Below the pieces are notes generated by a model. It had not been told where the DNA came from. It was given only the letters and a program-made list of their open reading frames with translations, and ran no database searches. A stretch of DNA of 64,000 bases from the NCBI GenBank assembly GCA_000827495.1, contig KN817557.1:256916-320915 (forward strand). Reading direction: 5' to 3'. Numbering within the stretch: the stretch's first letter is position 1; each line of letters opens with the position of its first letter. Below are positions 34,063 to 46,225 of this stretch, piece by piece. The stretch is from Hypholoma sublateritium FD-334 SS-4. Taxonomy: Eukaryota > Basidiomycota > Agaricomycetes > Agaricales > Strophariaceae. The position numbers and the translations under genes were made by a program.

Positions 34063-35115
34063 TTAGTTGCCCAGCGCTATAGATAACTGAGACGATATTC
34101 CCTCCGACATGGACCCCGTATCGCTTGTCACATTGATCTAAAATCGCGGAGATAGATAAACAGACTCGACGAATATAAAGCAGAATATAAACGCACTATG
34201 TCAAATCCTTCTTTTGCGCGAATGGCAGCCTGCGTCCCAGACGTACAGAAAATCGCACTGTAGGGACTTTTAGATGGCGGTGCACGGTGGCGATAGCATT
34301 CACCCAGAGCTCACCATTTCTTTCCCGATGCGTGGGATGCCTGCAAGATCTTTTGTATTATGCTTTCGACGTCGGGGTGGGGATCAGGGGACGGCTTAGG
34401 ATATCCCAATGAAATTGAGAGATCGTAGGGGCCAATAAATAAAACGTCTGGGGGTGGTGGACGGCGGTTTATGTCCAATCAGCGATGCCTTAGGCGATGA
34501 GCAGGTCTCATACTTACCCACTCCGTCAACCTGGGCAATTTCGCGCACATTCTCGACGCCTTCCTTCGTCTCAATTTGAACCATGACCAAAACGCTGTCG
34601 TTAACAGTATCCAAATATTCGGCGGACGTTTCCATTCCCCATAATCCGTGGGTGAAAGGACTTCCGAACCCACGTCTCCCTGCTGGGGGGAAGCGACTGT
34701 CGGCGACTATCTGCTTCGCTTGCGCAGCGGTAGATATCTAGTTTGAAAGTTTGCTGCGCCCTGTGGCATGCCGAAGTGTAGTTAAACATACCATCGGTGC
34801 GATAATTCCACGTGCCCCGGCATCGAGAGCGTTCTTGATCTGCCAACTTGAGCTTACTGCGATACCTGTTGCGGAAACGCGGACGATAGGGCTGGGCCCT
34901 GCACCATTGGGTCGAACCCCTTGTATACCGGCAATGCTTTCTGCAGCGCCGGGGACCAATGAAATGAGGCCATGCTCGCAGTCGATCGCGATCCACGAAA
35001 GATGGGGACTGGCTTGCGCAACTGTTCTGGCATGGAATAGACCTGGAAGCGTTAGCCATGCACCGAATGCCGGTTTATTCGCCTTCAAGGCTTGTAAGAG
35101 GGAATGAGACGCCAT
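34063..35115 (-). CDS. HpcH/HpaI-family aldolase (4-hydroxy-2-oxoheptanedioate aldolase-like)
   Basis: Class II, metal-dependent pyruvate aldolase fold that cleaves or makes 2-keto-4-hydroxy acids. The start at 35115 gives MASHSLLQALKANKPAFGAW. Family marks in order are FGAWLTLPG, WIAIDCEHG (with the catalytic-type His), QIKNALDAGARGIIAPM, RRGFGSPF, a metal-ligand Glu in VQIETKEGVEN and a metal-ligand Asp in DVLFIGPYDLSISLG. CAIFCTSGTQAA, IRAKEGFDI and NVTSDTGSMSEG follow, with a stop at 34063. Five exons. Length (about 270 aa) is normal. The upstream same-strand neighbour is an MFS transporter 375 bp away, so a shared catabolic role is possible but unproven. Substrate cannot be read from sequence. 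Confidence 0.87.
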
Positions 35116-35489
35116 GTCGCAACAGGTCAAGTTTTGAATGTTGAGGGTTGATGCCCAAGAAACGACTCGGAGACAACGCTCAAGCTCTCAAGCTCTCACT
35201 GCTCATCGATTGGTGTGTGAGAAGTCAAATAAGTTCCTTCTGACCTATAAATAGGACAATAAGAGAGCAGGAAAACTTTCCAGGAATGCGCCATCGTGAT
35301 CACAGCGCGTGATTTCAAAACCGTGTATTCCAGGTGTTCGGAGTGGCCGGGTATTCTATTCTATAACTTCATCGCGGCGAACTAGAAAACGCAAGGTAAA
35401 TTGGGCCATATATGTTCTGATTATGTCGCCTGTAATTCCTATAATTAGAATATTATAGCAGTGAATGTATACGCCGATACTCAATCATG
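35116..35489. other. Aldolase promoter and MFS 3' flank
   Basis: No coding sequence; both genes run leftwards. Confidence 0.5.
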
Positions 35490-37597
35490 TTAGTTCCTTT
35501 GCGCCAGGGACTTTTCCTTGATAAATATAGAGGCCAGAAGACCACACGCAGCCATTGCGACAGAGAAGCAAAAAGTGACGTGGATGGCTTCTGCGTATGA
35601 GCTTCGGACGGCTGCCTGGGTAGTAGAGTTCAATTCGTCTATGTATTTCAGCGATTCGCGGACTCTTTTGATGATCTGCCGATGGAGAGAAGTGATTACA
35701 ACAAGCAGAAAGGTTGCGGGGAGAAGAACAAACCTCATCGACATCTTCCCCCGAGAGCCTTCTCTGGAGCGCAGATCTCAAAGTGCCTTGAACGAGAGTA
35801 CTTCCTACAGAAAGTCCAACAACCGACCCAAGCGAGCGGAAAAGGTAAGAAACTGCGCGAACATGTCAACCACATGGACACGTGAGGCGTGAGTGAACGA
35901 TATACCCGCAGTTGCAATAGCTTGATCTGCCTGGCCAGCATTGGCGATCAAGGAAATCAAGCTGGTGGTAATTCCACTCCCTAAAGAGCGGATTAGATTT
36001 CGATGTATATATCGAAATGTCAGGATTTCACGCACCATTTCCTACGCTTGATATCACGATCCCTATTCCCCGCGGACACATATGAGAAAACTTCCCGGTA
36101 CGACAGAAAATAGAGGCTCACCAATCGCGATACCGATGCTAGAAGCAACTACGATACCGGATGTCAAAGTAACGATGACGCTCCCCACAAATAGGGCAAC
36201 GTATCCGAGCACTGTCAATACGTAGAATTTCCCAGTAGCTTGCATAATTAAGCCTCCACCCAGAGAGCCACTGAGTCCGCCGATGACGCTGATGATTAAC
36301 CACATGCTAGCTCTTGATGCTGATTGTCCCTGGACGGCTTGGAAATATAGGGAAAGATGGAATAGCATGGTGAACGCTGAAGCAATGCCGAAGAAGTTGA
36401 CAAGATAGCTTGCGATGAGAGAGCGATTGATGATGATGCGTCGCGGTGCGAAGGGCTCGCTTGCTAGCTCCATTTCGATAAACGCGAAGGCCATAAAGCA
36501 GATACCAAATGCTACCAGTGAGCCAGTGGTATAGTGATCACTCCAGGAAACATTGCCGCCGCGGTCCAGCGCAAACAAGAGGAAGAAGACAGTCAAGACA
36601 AGAGAGATAGCGCCACCAAAGTCAACACGCTTCAGCTTCGCCACGAAATCACCAGATTCGACCTTTGGAAGATGCAAAGAGAGTGAAACAGCAAGGATGG
36701 CGATCAAGGTGATGGGGACTTGTATGAGGAACGACCATCTCCAACCGATGGTATCTGCGAGGTATCCTCCCAACGAGGCGCCCACGGTATTTCCCGTAGC
36801 GAACACAATGTTAAGAACGCCTGCGCATAGCGTGGGTGAGTGCGTGAAAGGGGTCGCACGCAAAGTCCTGACCTTGCCATGTACCCCTCTGTCGAAGGGG
36901 GACAACGTCTGACATTATAATGCTGACAATACTATAAGGGAGTTAGAATGTGCGTTGCAACGCCAAGATTCCTGAACGAACGTTTGCATGCCTCCTCCCC
37001 CTATCCCCGCAAAGGCTCTTGACGCAACAAGCTCTGTCATGTTTCTAGACAATCCACAGAGCAAGCATCCTGTGGCGAAGATGCAATATGCGAACAGGAG
37101 GCAACTCTTACGGCCGAATATGTCGCTTAACTTGCCATATAAAGGTCTGGAAGAACGAGATCAGCACAGACATTCAGACTATATGAGGAAATTGACGCGC
37201 TGAAAGCTGGTTATAGTTAACAGATATGACGTTGCGATCCAACTGGTATTTTGTAATTGATTTAATTCACTCCCAATAGATGCATATGCTGTGTTCGATT
37301 GATATTATTCTCGCATGAGTGATATTGTTATTGGCTCTTACACGAAACAATTATTGTCTGATCCATGGCAGTCAGAAATATGCCGACAGCCATGGGTATA
37401 ACCTATCATGGAGCGTTAGATCGGAGGATCCTGAAAGGGGGCTAGACGAGCCTCGATAGACTTACGAAGACTAGGTGAGATTTTGACGGCGGATCGGCGC
37501 TCTCTCCTTCAATTCCAGACTCAGGAGAGCTGCGACTAGCATAATCATTTTGAGTTCCGTTCGGGTTCCGTATCAGAGACGAAGTTTCATCCGACAT
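35490..37597 (-). CDS. MFS transporter, DHA2-like (14-TM drug:H+ antiporter type)
   Basis: The start at 37597 gives MSDETSSLIRNPNGTQNDYA, a hydrophilic N-terminus. TM1 contains GIFLTAMDQTIIVSS (the D-x-T-I-V motif D1 of the DHA families). SWIATSYLLT and PLYGKLSDIFGRKS (motif A) follow, then RAFAGIGGGGMQT and MSDVVPLRQRGTWQG. NTVGASLGGYLADTIGWRWS (motif C region) and SFLIQVP come next. Further membrane segments include VLTVFFLLFALDRGG and SYLVNFFGIASAFTMLF, and the last is VAMAACGLLASIF with a stop at 35490. About 560 residues, ten or so exons. Proton-driven export of toxins, metabolites or basic amino acids is typical of the family; substrate unknown. One junction (ahead of PLYGK) needs a GC-AG intron. 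Confidence 0.88.
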
Positions 37598-39630
37598 GGT
37601 GCGTATGCAGCCGTCTCAAGCGCTGGGGCTTCAATGGTGCCCGGGTGCCCGCGCTCGAAGCTGGAGACGTTGGGAAGAGATAGATGTTCGGTTTGCCGGC
37701 TTACGAATTTCTGTGCCAGGGCCCGGCATAGCCCGGCATCTTGAACTCGGCCCGATATGGCACGTGTTTATGAACAACTGACGTCACCGAGTCGCGCGAT
37801 GCGCGTGTTGGCGCGTCAACGCGCGGTGTGAGCACAAACCCGAGAGGGCTCTCAACCGCAACTTTGCACTGATAGAGCCAAAGTCATAGAAGACATAACA
37901 TGTCTATACGGCTACAATGATCTTCTCCACACTGCATAGAACATCCATCTCTAATAAATTCAGTCGCGCATCCGCCGCAACGAAGCATTTTCCCGTTGTA
38001 CTCATCGCGTTGAATGCAAAAGTAGTTTCGGGAATCAGGACAAAGCCGAAGGAGTAAGACTTTCCTCGAAGTGCATATTCCATCACGTAAATTACAATGG
38101 TCTTATTGACCAATGACAGCGGCATTTTGCCCATTTTGAACGTCGATTTGATTTATGCATCCCAATTCAAATACTTACTCCGAGTCAGTCAGTCAACCGG
38201 AGCCTCGAGCTTGAAAAGGCTGGGAAATGTTTGTCCTTTGCTTATCTGTCTGTATAAACACGGCAAAGGGCCTCCATCTGTGCCTATCAAGATGTGCCTA
38301 TATGCCTTGCACAAGGCATATATACCACTGGCTTTTGCGGCGTTCACCCTCGTACACCTCGGACTCATATCTTTTGACTCTCTATTTTCAGTCATGGGAT
38401 TCAGAGAGCTCAATATCAACATATGGCGCTCGCTGCGCGCTAAATAATAGTATATCTAAAATGCACTCCTGCTTCTCCTATCCCTACTTCCTTGAAAGCA
38501 TAATCATTCGACATTTCCTCCTGTCGTGTTGATTTATACAGCGGGATCACTTACAGGTCATTCCTGGTCATTCACGGCCTTAGCTGGACCTCTGCCCCAC
38601 CGAAAATCTGCGAGATAAGAACAAAATTGCAACTCCGCGCTTTCAGGCGATACATTGGCCATGGCAGAATTCACCAGTCTTTCGGCTTGGCACTGAGAGG
38701 TATGATTTGTATCGCCGCCGTCTCCATTCGTCTCCGCTCGCCTCTGTCGCAGGTCGGTTGGCAGAGGTACTTACTCTGGAAAGGAACAAGTCACTTCCCC
38801 GAAAATCTGACTGCCGTATAATTTGACCATCTCAATTAATGGCCAATGTACTGATGAGTACGCTTCAGGACGCTTGGAGCGGGTCGTTCGTAAAAAGGCG
38901 GAGGAAAATGCTACTGATAGGTATCATTATCTGAATATTTATATCTCTAACAGATTCTCCCTGACAGCTTTCATAATTCAGCGGGCGCTACGCGACGCCT
39001 GAGAAATGTAGAGATTTTTAATTTTTTCGGCCATATAAGTAAGTACTTGCGAACCCGAGCGGAACCATACTGCTCCAATGCAATTTTCCGATTGCACTAT
39101 TTTTCATACTGCAGATAGTCAATAGATAGCAAAGCACAGCTTGGACCTACTGAGACCAGAGGGAATGGACAGCGTCCCGCTCAAGTCTCGCTCAGCAAAA
39201 AAGCCTAATTCCGACGTCGGTGTTGAGCATGCCGTAAACCCGAGGTCTATGTAGAATTGGTGGCCAGGAAATATTCAGTTATGATATCTTCAGTTTCGGA
39301 GTGCGGAAGGCGGAAGACAACCCGGCATGCTAGAAACGGCTGTGATGAGGGATCTACGGATAGTGAGGATAGTGCCTGTCCCTGTGGAGGGAGTAACATG
39401 GAGAAAAGATAGCTGAGATAACGACAGTGTATGTCGTGCTGTGATTGGACGATAGCACGCTTATTGCCGAATTAGTCATGTTTAACGTTGTTTCTTTGAA
39501 CTGATTTGGACAGAGGTCAAACATTTCCTTGGCCCGGAGCAACGCTATATAGGCCAGGGCTCGCTCGTTTTAATGGCTCTGTCCCTGTTTCCTCACCGCG
39601 GTAGCTTGCTTCCGCATACTTGACTTCACC
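37598..39630. other. 2-kb gene-free stretch
   Basis: Contains the promoters of the divergent MFS and ammonium transporter genes. Overlapping short frames at 37904-38532 on both strands have no family-like sequence. Confidence 0.5.
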
Positions 39631-41443
39631 ATGGTGAACGTTACATACGATGCATGTCAGTAGAATTTCTCCCGAATCATCCGTTCCCGATGTTCATAGC
39701 CATCAATAGCTGGTGACCTCATTGCATACACCCCCGACGGCGCGCCGGTCGTGTACAACTTGGGCGACATAAGTTTTGTCGTCCTGAGTATGGCCCTCGT
39801 CTGGATCATGATTCCAGGTGTTGGTTTGTTCTACTCCGGTCTTCTCAGGCGGAAGAATGCATTGTCCATGATTTACACATCACTGGCGTCAATCGCGGTG
39901 GTGACATTTCAAGTATGTTTCAACACTCCTTTAAAATACCGGTGCTCCACTCAAGAATACTCAGTGGTTCTTCTGGGGATATTCGCTGGCGTTCAGCGAG
40001 ACGGGTAGCGCGTTCATTGGAGATCTAAGTGAGTTCGTGTTCCTTCCAGCGGCGCGTCCCAACAGTGTTGACACGCAACCCCAGAGTACTTCGGGCTCAA
40101 GGGAGTCCTCGACCAACCGTCGATAGGTAGTACACGCATTCCCGCCATCCTGTTCTGCGTATACCAACTTATGTTCGCAGCAATCACGTATGTTTTGTTG
40201 TTACTTTCTTGCGTTTTCTCCGTATTGATATTTTAATAGGGCAGCCCTTGCTGTGGGCGCTATTGCTGAGCGTGGTCGGCTGGGTCCACTCCTCGTATTC
40301 ATCTTTGTTTGGACTACTCTTGTTTACGACCCATTGGCCTGCTGGACGTGGAATTCCAACGGATGGTCCTTTGTTCTTGGGGGGCTTGACTTTGCCGGTG
40401 GAACACCAGTTCACATTAGCTCAGGAACTGCTGCGCTCGCCATTTCTATCTACCTTGGAAAACGTCGTGGATACGGGACAGAACGTCTTGCATACAAACC
40501 TCAAAACACGACCTATGTCATTATCGGCACAGTATTCCTCTGGTTCGGATGGTTTGGATTCAACGGAGGATCTGCCCTGTCTGCCAACCTCCGCGCTATC
40601 CAAGCATGTATTGTAACCACTCTCGCCGCTTCGGTCGGTGGATTGACCTGGATGCTTTGGGTAAAAATCTAAGTTACATATTTCTCCCCTGATCGCTGAC
40701 ATTTTTTTAGGATTACCGCATCGAGAAGAAATGGTCCGCCGTCGGCTTCTGCTCAGGAGCCATTTCAGGCCTTGTTGCCATTACGCCGGCCTCCGGTTTC
40801 GTGGGTTCGCCCGCTGCTGTTCTCTTTGGTGTCGTCGGCGGAACTGCATGCAATTTTGCTACCCAACTCAAATTCGTATTTCACTATGACGACGCTCTCG
40901 ATGTGAAACACATTTACTTCAGGCTTGAAGTCGGATAACTGACCATCTATATTTAGATCTTCGCCAGCCATGCTGTCGGAGGCATCGTTGGCAACCTTCT
41001 CACCGGAATCTTCGCACAAGCCAGCGTGGCTGGATTCGACGGCGTCACTGTGATCGCCGGTGGCTGGCTCGACAAGCATTACATTCAGCTCGCATATCAA
41101 CTCGCCGATTCCACTGCTGGTGTTTCTTACTCGTTTGTTGTCACCGTACGTCACTTTCTTCTCTGCGATCTATGCGTTTTGTTCATGGGGCCTTTCACAG
41201 ACCCTCATCTTATGGGTCATGCATTATATTCCCGGTCTTCGTCTACGCGCTTCGGAAGAGGCCGAGATCCTTGGCATTGACGACGCCGAAATGGGCGAAT
41301 TTGCCTATGACTACGTCGGTCTCGAGCAGGAAATTGGCCACTCCGTCGATGTTTTTACCAAACGCCCGGAGACACCTCCTACTCCCCCGGTAGAAGAGTC
41401 AAATAACCCCTCTGACGGAAGCGCCGCCGATGAGAAAGTCTGA
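39631..41443 (+). CDS. Ammonium transporter (AMT/MEP/Rh family)
   Basis: Plasma-membrane ammonium uptake channel or transporter. The start at 39631 encodes MVNVTYDA. TM1 has VVLSMALVWIMIPGVGLFYS (classic start) and GLLRRKNALSM, then WFFWGYSLAFSETGSAFIGD. The family signature is DFAGGTPVHISSGTAAL with the first pore His, and the second pore His lies in IFASHAVGGIVGNLLTGIFA. Thus the twin-His motif of AMT/Mep2-type proteins is complete. YKPQNTTYVIIGTVFLWFGW and NGGSALSANLRA are also conserved. The cytosolic tail LRASEEAEILGIDDAEMGEF is the conserved gating region, followed by a Pro-rich end. Seven or eight exons, about 480 residues. In fungi such genes are usually induced under nitrogen limitation; no regulatory site was identified here. 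Confidence 0.94.
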
Positions 41444-41732
41444 CAGCTTCAGGCTCTTTCAAAATATATTTCTCCGATCTTTATTGCAGAGCATTAATTT
41501 TAACAGCATGCCGTCTGTGAGAAGGTTTTTCAATACCATTGTATTTACTACGACCGGGCTTCTGTCCTGATGCATGCAGGACATAAGTTTTTCGGAGTAG
41601 AGCTGTTACATCGCATCCGTAGCCTAGATGTTGTCCGGTACGCATGTTCCTGTATTGTACCAAATATTCAAGTTATGGGAAACAACTTCCAGTTCTGTGT
41701 TAAGTTGTCTGGGACTATTTTGGCGACGTAGA

Positions 41733-42970
41733 TTAATCGAAATATGTCCCTCCGTTGATTGAAACCTTGAACAAACAGTCTGACAATGCTGACAAAATGA
41801 AGGCAAGTATACGCACACTCTGTCCAGTAATCATGTCGGCTTGCGCGGAGACCAGGAATGAGACTAGGCCAGCAATTTCATCTGGTGAAGAGGGCCTGAC
41901 CGATGACATGTCCTTGCTGGTAACCTCGCGCAGCTTTTAAACGTGACGGATGTTAGGCTGAAATCAGAAGTGGAAATAGTGACATACATTTTCATAGCCA
42001 GGCTTGCCGTCTGTGTCCGCTTTAGCGACAAGTTCACGTGCACCCCTCACTATAAAGTAGCATAATTGTTTAATATGCACATATAATATGAAATAGATAT
42101 TCACGGACACATATCGGTGTCCACACCACCTGTTACAGAATACGTCAAGTACAACCTCGGTGGGACGTACCTCATCACTTACCTGGTGCATACGCATTCA
42201 CAGTGATGCCATGCTCTCGCAGCTCCAATGCTGTTGGAAGTGTCAGCTCTCACCATGATCTCCCCCGAGAATATTACAGACCAGCGGTTTGTGTAAGGCC
42301 TCGAACGGCGAATTTAGATGCACTATAGCCCGCAAGATTTTTCCAGCCTGTATATTAAATGAGGGTTGTCAGATATTAGTTTACGTGTGTTCCGTAAACC
42401 AGGCTCAATTACCTTGCTTCCCTGCTATAGACGATGCCCCGATAATTCTCCCCCCTTTTCCCTGTTTGATCATTTGTAATGCAGCATGCTTATAGCAAAA
42501 AAAGACACCGTCAACGTTGACGGACAGAATGCGGCGGAGGTCTTCTTGAGTGGCTAGAAAAAATAAATCATGAGACACGATCGTGCAGACGGTAAAAATT
42601 TGGGATCCGAGACTCACTTTCAGTCAAAGGCTTTATGATTGCCACGCCTGCATTGGCGATCATCTGCATATTGAAGGGAAGTCAGACTCAGGAAACACCG
42701 TACAAATTGGCTACATACCACATCGAGGCTCCCCAACTTCTGGACAGTAAGTTCAACCATGTTTATCACATCTTTCTCAATAGAAACGTCCCCAAGGCAG
42801 ATTAGCGCTTGTTTACCTGCGTCTACGATCTCGCGCCGCACTGTCTCCAACTCTTTTTCCATGGAGGGGATGTCATTTAGGGCAATGTTAAAGCCATCGC
42901 TTGCTAGGCGGAGTGCTATTGCCCTTCCAATTCCTCGGGCGGAGCCTGTAATTAGTGCGACTTTTAACAT
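41733..42970 (-). CDS. Short-chain dehydrogenase/reductase, acetoin/diacetyl reductase-like (copy 1)
   Basis: NAD(P)H-dependent SDR. The start at 42970 gives MLKVALITGSARGIGRAIAL with the TGxxxGIG nucleotide-binding motif. Then DVSIEKDVINMV, MIANAGV (NAG motif), LSVNVDGVFFCYKHAALQMI, a GASSIAGKQ catalytic Ser region, the active-site GYSASKFAVRGLTQTA (YxxxK) and HGITVNAYAPG follow. Near the end are KPGYEN, DEIAGLVSFLVSAQADMITG and VSINGGTYFD. Stop at 41733. The SKFAVRGLTQ, GITVN.Y.PG and KPxGY elements resemble bacterial meso-2,3-butanediol dehydrogenase/diacetyl reductase. About eight exons, about 260 residues. Tandem paralogue at 44092-45337 with the same intron layout. Confidence 0.9.
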
Positions 42971-44091
42971 ATCTCAACGGCCTTCGGTAAATTTATCGAA
43001 GTGGTGTCGTCGAGAGGGGCCGGGTGGAAAAGAAAGGATATGCCTATACAGTCGTCAAGTAGTTCTGTGGCTTTTATCTGTCAGACAAGGTCTCGTGAGA
43101 GAAGAACCGCACGGCACCAACCTTGCGCCACCCTTCATCCGTGTAGAAATATCAATAGCCAGCTATTTCTGCCCCCCCTGTCCCATTGATCGTGCCATAC
43201 AATGATGGTTCCATTGCCTTATTTGCCTTGTTACTGACAGAACGGGGAGTCTTCCAGGAGTCTTCATTAGAATGCGGTTTTTTTTTTTTTTTTTTTTTAT
43301 AGTCCATTGAGGCGTGAAGCTTGAAGCCTCATGTAGGACGTCTAAGTACGCGGAATCTATGTGTCTATGTAATAATGTATGATGCGTGTCGTTTTGTGTG
43401 ACAGTCTAACTCGACGACGGATTGTTGGCCTCTAAGGAGCGGCTCAAGGTGCAGTGCACCGTAAGGGGTTTGTATGTATGTATGTACGTATTGTAATGTA
43501 TGGTTTATAAGGTGGGTGTGTTGTAGGGGTTTGTGGGGTTGAAGTGTAGTAGGGATCGATAAAGAGAGAAGAGATAATTTAAAGAAAAGGACTTACGGGT
43601 TCGGGAGCAGCTATTAGGGTTTTCTTCGTCTAGATGACATGTCTGGTTGTGGTATTCGGTCAGTTTATCCCCAAGTTATTCCGGCTGCTGTCTCGTCGTC
43701 TGGGTCATCTGTGTGGGTCCGTTGGGCTTGCGACTCGGGAACGCGGTGTTTGGTTGCTGAGACTATGTATCAGGATATATATGCCTATCAATTAACCGGG
43801 GATGGGATATCATCTTAGGATCCCAAGAAGTCGAAGCAGTTGATATTGAAATAACAACCAAAAGCAGAGCGTCACTTTCTATTTATGTAAATCAGTCACC
43901 AGCTTACAATCAAAATCAGCTGCATCGCTTTGAATTATATCCGAGATGCGACCTTCAATCGGGGCAGCATAGGTCACCAAACCGTGTATGCGATGCATAT
44001 AGCATAACATTCGCCGCTATGGATATATTTATATCGTCGGATGTGCTCATCCCATCTCACTCACGATTATGCCAATTACATTCAATCGAAG
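42971..44091. other. Spacer between tandem SDR genes, with 21-T tract
   Basis: About 1.1 kb without coding sequence. It holds a run of 21 T at 43278-43298 and a short GTAT microsatellite at 43470-43490. The T run could be the trace of a retrotransposed poly(A) on the opposite strand or simple slippage. Confidence 0.55.
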
Positions 44092-45337
44092 TATCTTCCT
44101 CCGTTGATAGAAACCTGGTAGTGCGATGAGAAAAAAATAAACTGGAAAATCACACAAATATTTGAGAACTACGCACACTTTGGCCCGTTATCATTTGCGC
44201 CTGCGGTGATACCAAGTAAGAAACGAGGCCTGCAATATCGTCTGTGGACGACGTTTTAGCTATCTCCCTGCTGGATGCTCCCGACTTGAAAGTATCAATC
44301 AATACATCAGGGTTTGGGAAATAAGAAGAAAGCAGCTGATCGCTTACCTCGTTTAGGCCCTTTTGAGTCTCTGGAGCTCTTTTAGCAACCGCTTCACGTA
44401 TCGAGCTCACTAAACTTGATGTTAATATCCTAGCGTTTAGTGAGATGAAAAGCAGACTGACGCATATCCGTTTCGACGCCCCCTGTCGATATGCTTTAGC
44501 AGTTTATCATATAAATATATTCCTACTTACCTGGGGCATATGCATTTACGGTGATGTTGTACTCCATTAGCTCCAATGCTGTTCGAGGTGTTATACAAGT
44601 TACTTGATTGATCCTGTCTGAGAAACACTGACCTGCAGATTGGGTAAGGCCTCGGACTGCAAACTTAGTAGTGCTATACCCCGAGAGAAGCTTCCATCCT
44701 GATAGAAAGATATGGGTCGTACCTTAATTAAATAACTTAAAGATGGTCTACTTGCCTTGCTTCCCCGCTACAGAAGAAGCTCCGATGATTCTTCCTCCCC
44801 GGCCTTGCTTGATCATTTGCAATGCAGCATGCTTATAGCAGAAGAATACACCGTCAACATTGATGGAGAGCAACCGGTGAAAATCTTCGCCGGTAGCTAA
44901 GAGCAGTTGTTTATCAGATAATTGATTATTGCACATTAATGGCATTTAATTTGAAGGACGAAACTTACTTTCAATCAAAGACTTCACCAAGCAGACTCCT
45001 GCATTGGCAATCATCTGTTCCGTCGCGTTGGTCGTCAGGCCATGCTTACATCTCCTATGAGGCTGTGTAATGGCTGGACACGTACCACATCGAGACTGCC
45101 CAAAATCTGGGCGGTGAGCCCAACCATCTTGATGACGTCGTCCTCAACAGAGACGTCGCCCAGGCAAATTAACGTTTGTTGACCGGTGCCTATGATCTCT
45201 CGCTGAACATCCTCTAACTCCTTTTTCATTTCAGAGATATCGTTTAGCGCTATTTGATAGCCATCGTGGGCGAGGCGCAGCGCGATTGCCTTCCCAATTC
45301 CCCTCGCTGCGCCAGTGATCAAAGCAACTTTTGACAT
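44092..45337 (-). CDS. Short-chain dehydrogenase/reductase, acetoin/diacetyl reductase-like (copy 2)
   Basis: Tandem paralogue of copy 1. The start at 45337 was chosen by alignment with copy 1 (MSKVALITGAARGIGKAIAL). An upstream in-frame ATG at 45361 would add MAHQYNIV. Motifs are the TGAARGIG cofactor loop, DVSVEDDVIKMV, LSINVDGVFFCYKHAALQMI, GASSVAGKQ, GYSTTKFAVRGLTQSA with the catalytic Tyr and Lys, DDIAGLVSYLVSPQAQMITG and VSINGGRYFD before TGA at 44092. Compared with copy 1 the penultimate region carries a longer variable segment (REAVAKRAPETQKGLNE). Catalytic residues are intact, so both copies are probably active. Confidence 0.88.
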
Positions 45338-45607
45338 GACAATGTTGTATTGATGTGCCAATGAATGAGTGGGTGTGATATAGTTTTAGAGGACTGAATT
45401 GAGAACAGGATTGTACAGTTTCACACTCTTTCAACTAGCAAAGAGAAGACTCGTGAGAGCCTTGCAATCGTATCACGACAATAGTATTGCCTCACTGCCA
45501 ATAGATACTATTAATAGTATATGACCAGGAGGCCAGCACTGTCAACTGAGATGGGTATCGATATTTAAACTTGGTAAGCTTATAAGGGACAGCCCTTGCG
45601 CTAAGAG

Positions 45608-46225
45608 ATGAATGGTTTGCAAATGGTTTGCAAGATTTGTATGTCCACAGTCCGAATAGGCTCGCGAGCCTGTGCTGAATCTGCTGATTTCCATCGGTAC
45701 GGATCCGGAGAAACCCGGTATCGAGCCTCGGAATCCAAGCTGAACATTCTGGCACTGTTCCACTCAAGTTCCACTCACATCAACGCAAAATCGGATAAAA
45801 ATGAACAGGTATGCGTAGATCCAACGCTATCAGAGTATAGAAGACTTGAAGATGTCGGTAACAGAGGCCCAATAGTTCTCGTGAGCTCTTACGACTCGGT
45901 CCATCATGTGGTTACACGGCTAAATGAAAGTTCCCTTCCTCCTCCGACCAACCCCAGACAATTGATGAAGCAGAGGTGAGCCTATTACTATCAGCTCAAA
46001 TCAACTTCGATAGCGATACTGCTTGCCCTGAACAGTATCTTTTAGATCAGATTGTAAGCACTTGTTCGACTAGATGTATGCGATCAAGTCAGTTGAAGCC
46101 TATTCTGAATCCCATAGCCACCTCCGTCCGTCGACGACACTGATCTTGTCAAGAAACTTCGTAAACGATTTCAAGATCTTCTCGAGGAATTGAGGAAGGG
46201 GGCCGAAGGCACCAGAGTTGAATGA
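45608..46225 (+). CDS. Putative small spliced gene with coiled-coil C-terminus
   Basis: A tentative model. Exon sequence KNEQVCVDPTLSEYRRLEDV, NRGPIVL is followed by a GTGAGC-AAAG intron, FPSSSDQPQTIDEAE, an intron, YLLDQI, an intron, and PPPSVDDTDLVKKLRKRFQD plus LLEELRKGAEGTRVE and a TGA at 46223-46225. All junctions are phase 0, and the last exon reads as a strongly charged amphipathic helix. The 5' part before KNEQ is uncertain; the ATG at 45608 is only the first in frame. No family recognised. Confidence 0.35.

Noticed and set aside
42290..43205. Possible plus-strand genes opposite SDR copy 1
   Set aside because: Antisense shadows of the SDR exons.
43470..43490. GTAT repeats as a candidate CRISPR-like or regulatory array
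   Set aside because: A short microsatellite without spacers; CRISPR is not expected in fungal nuclear DNA.
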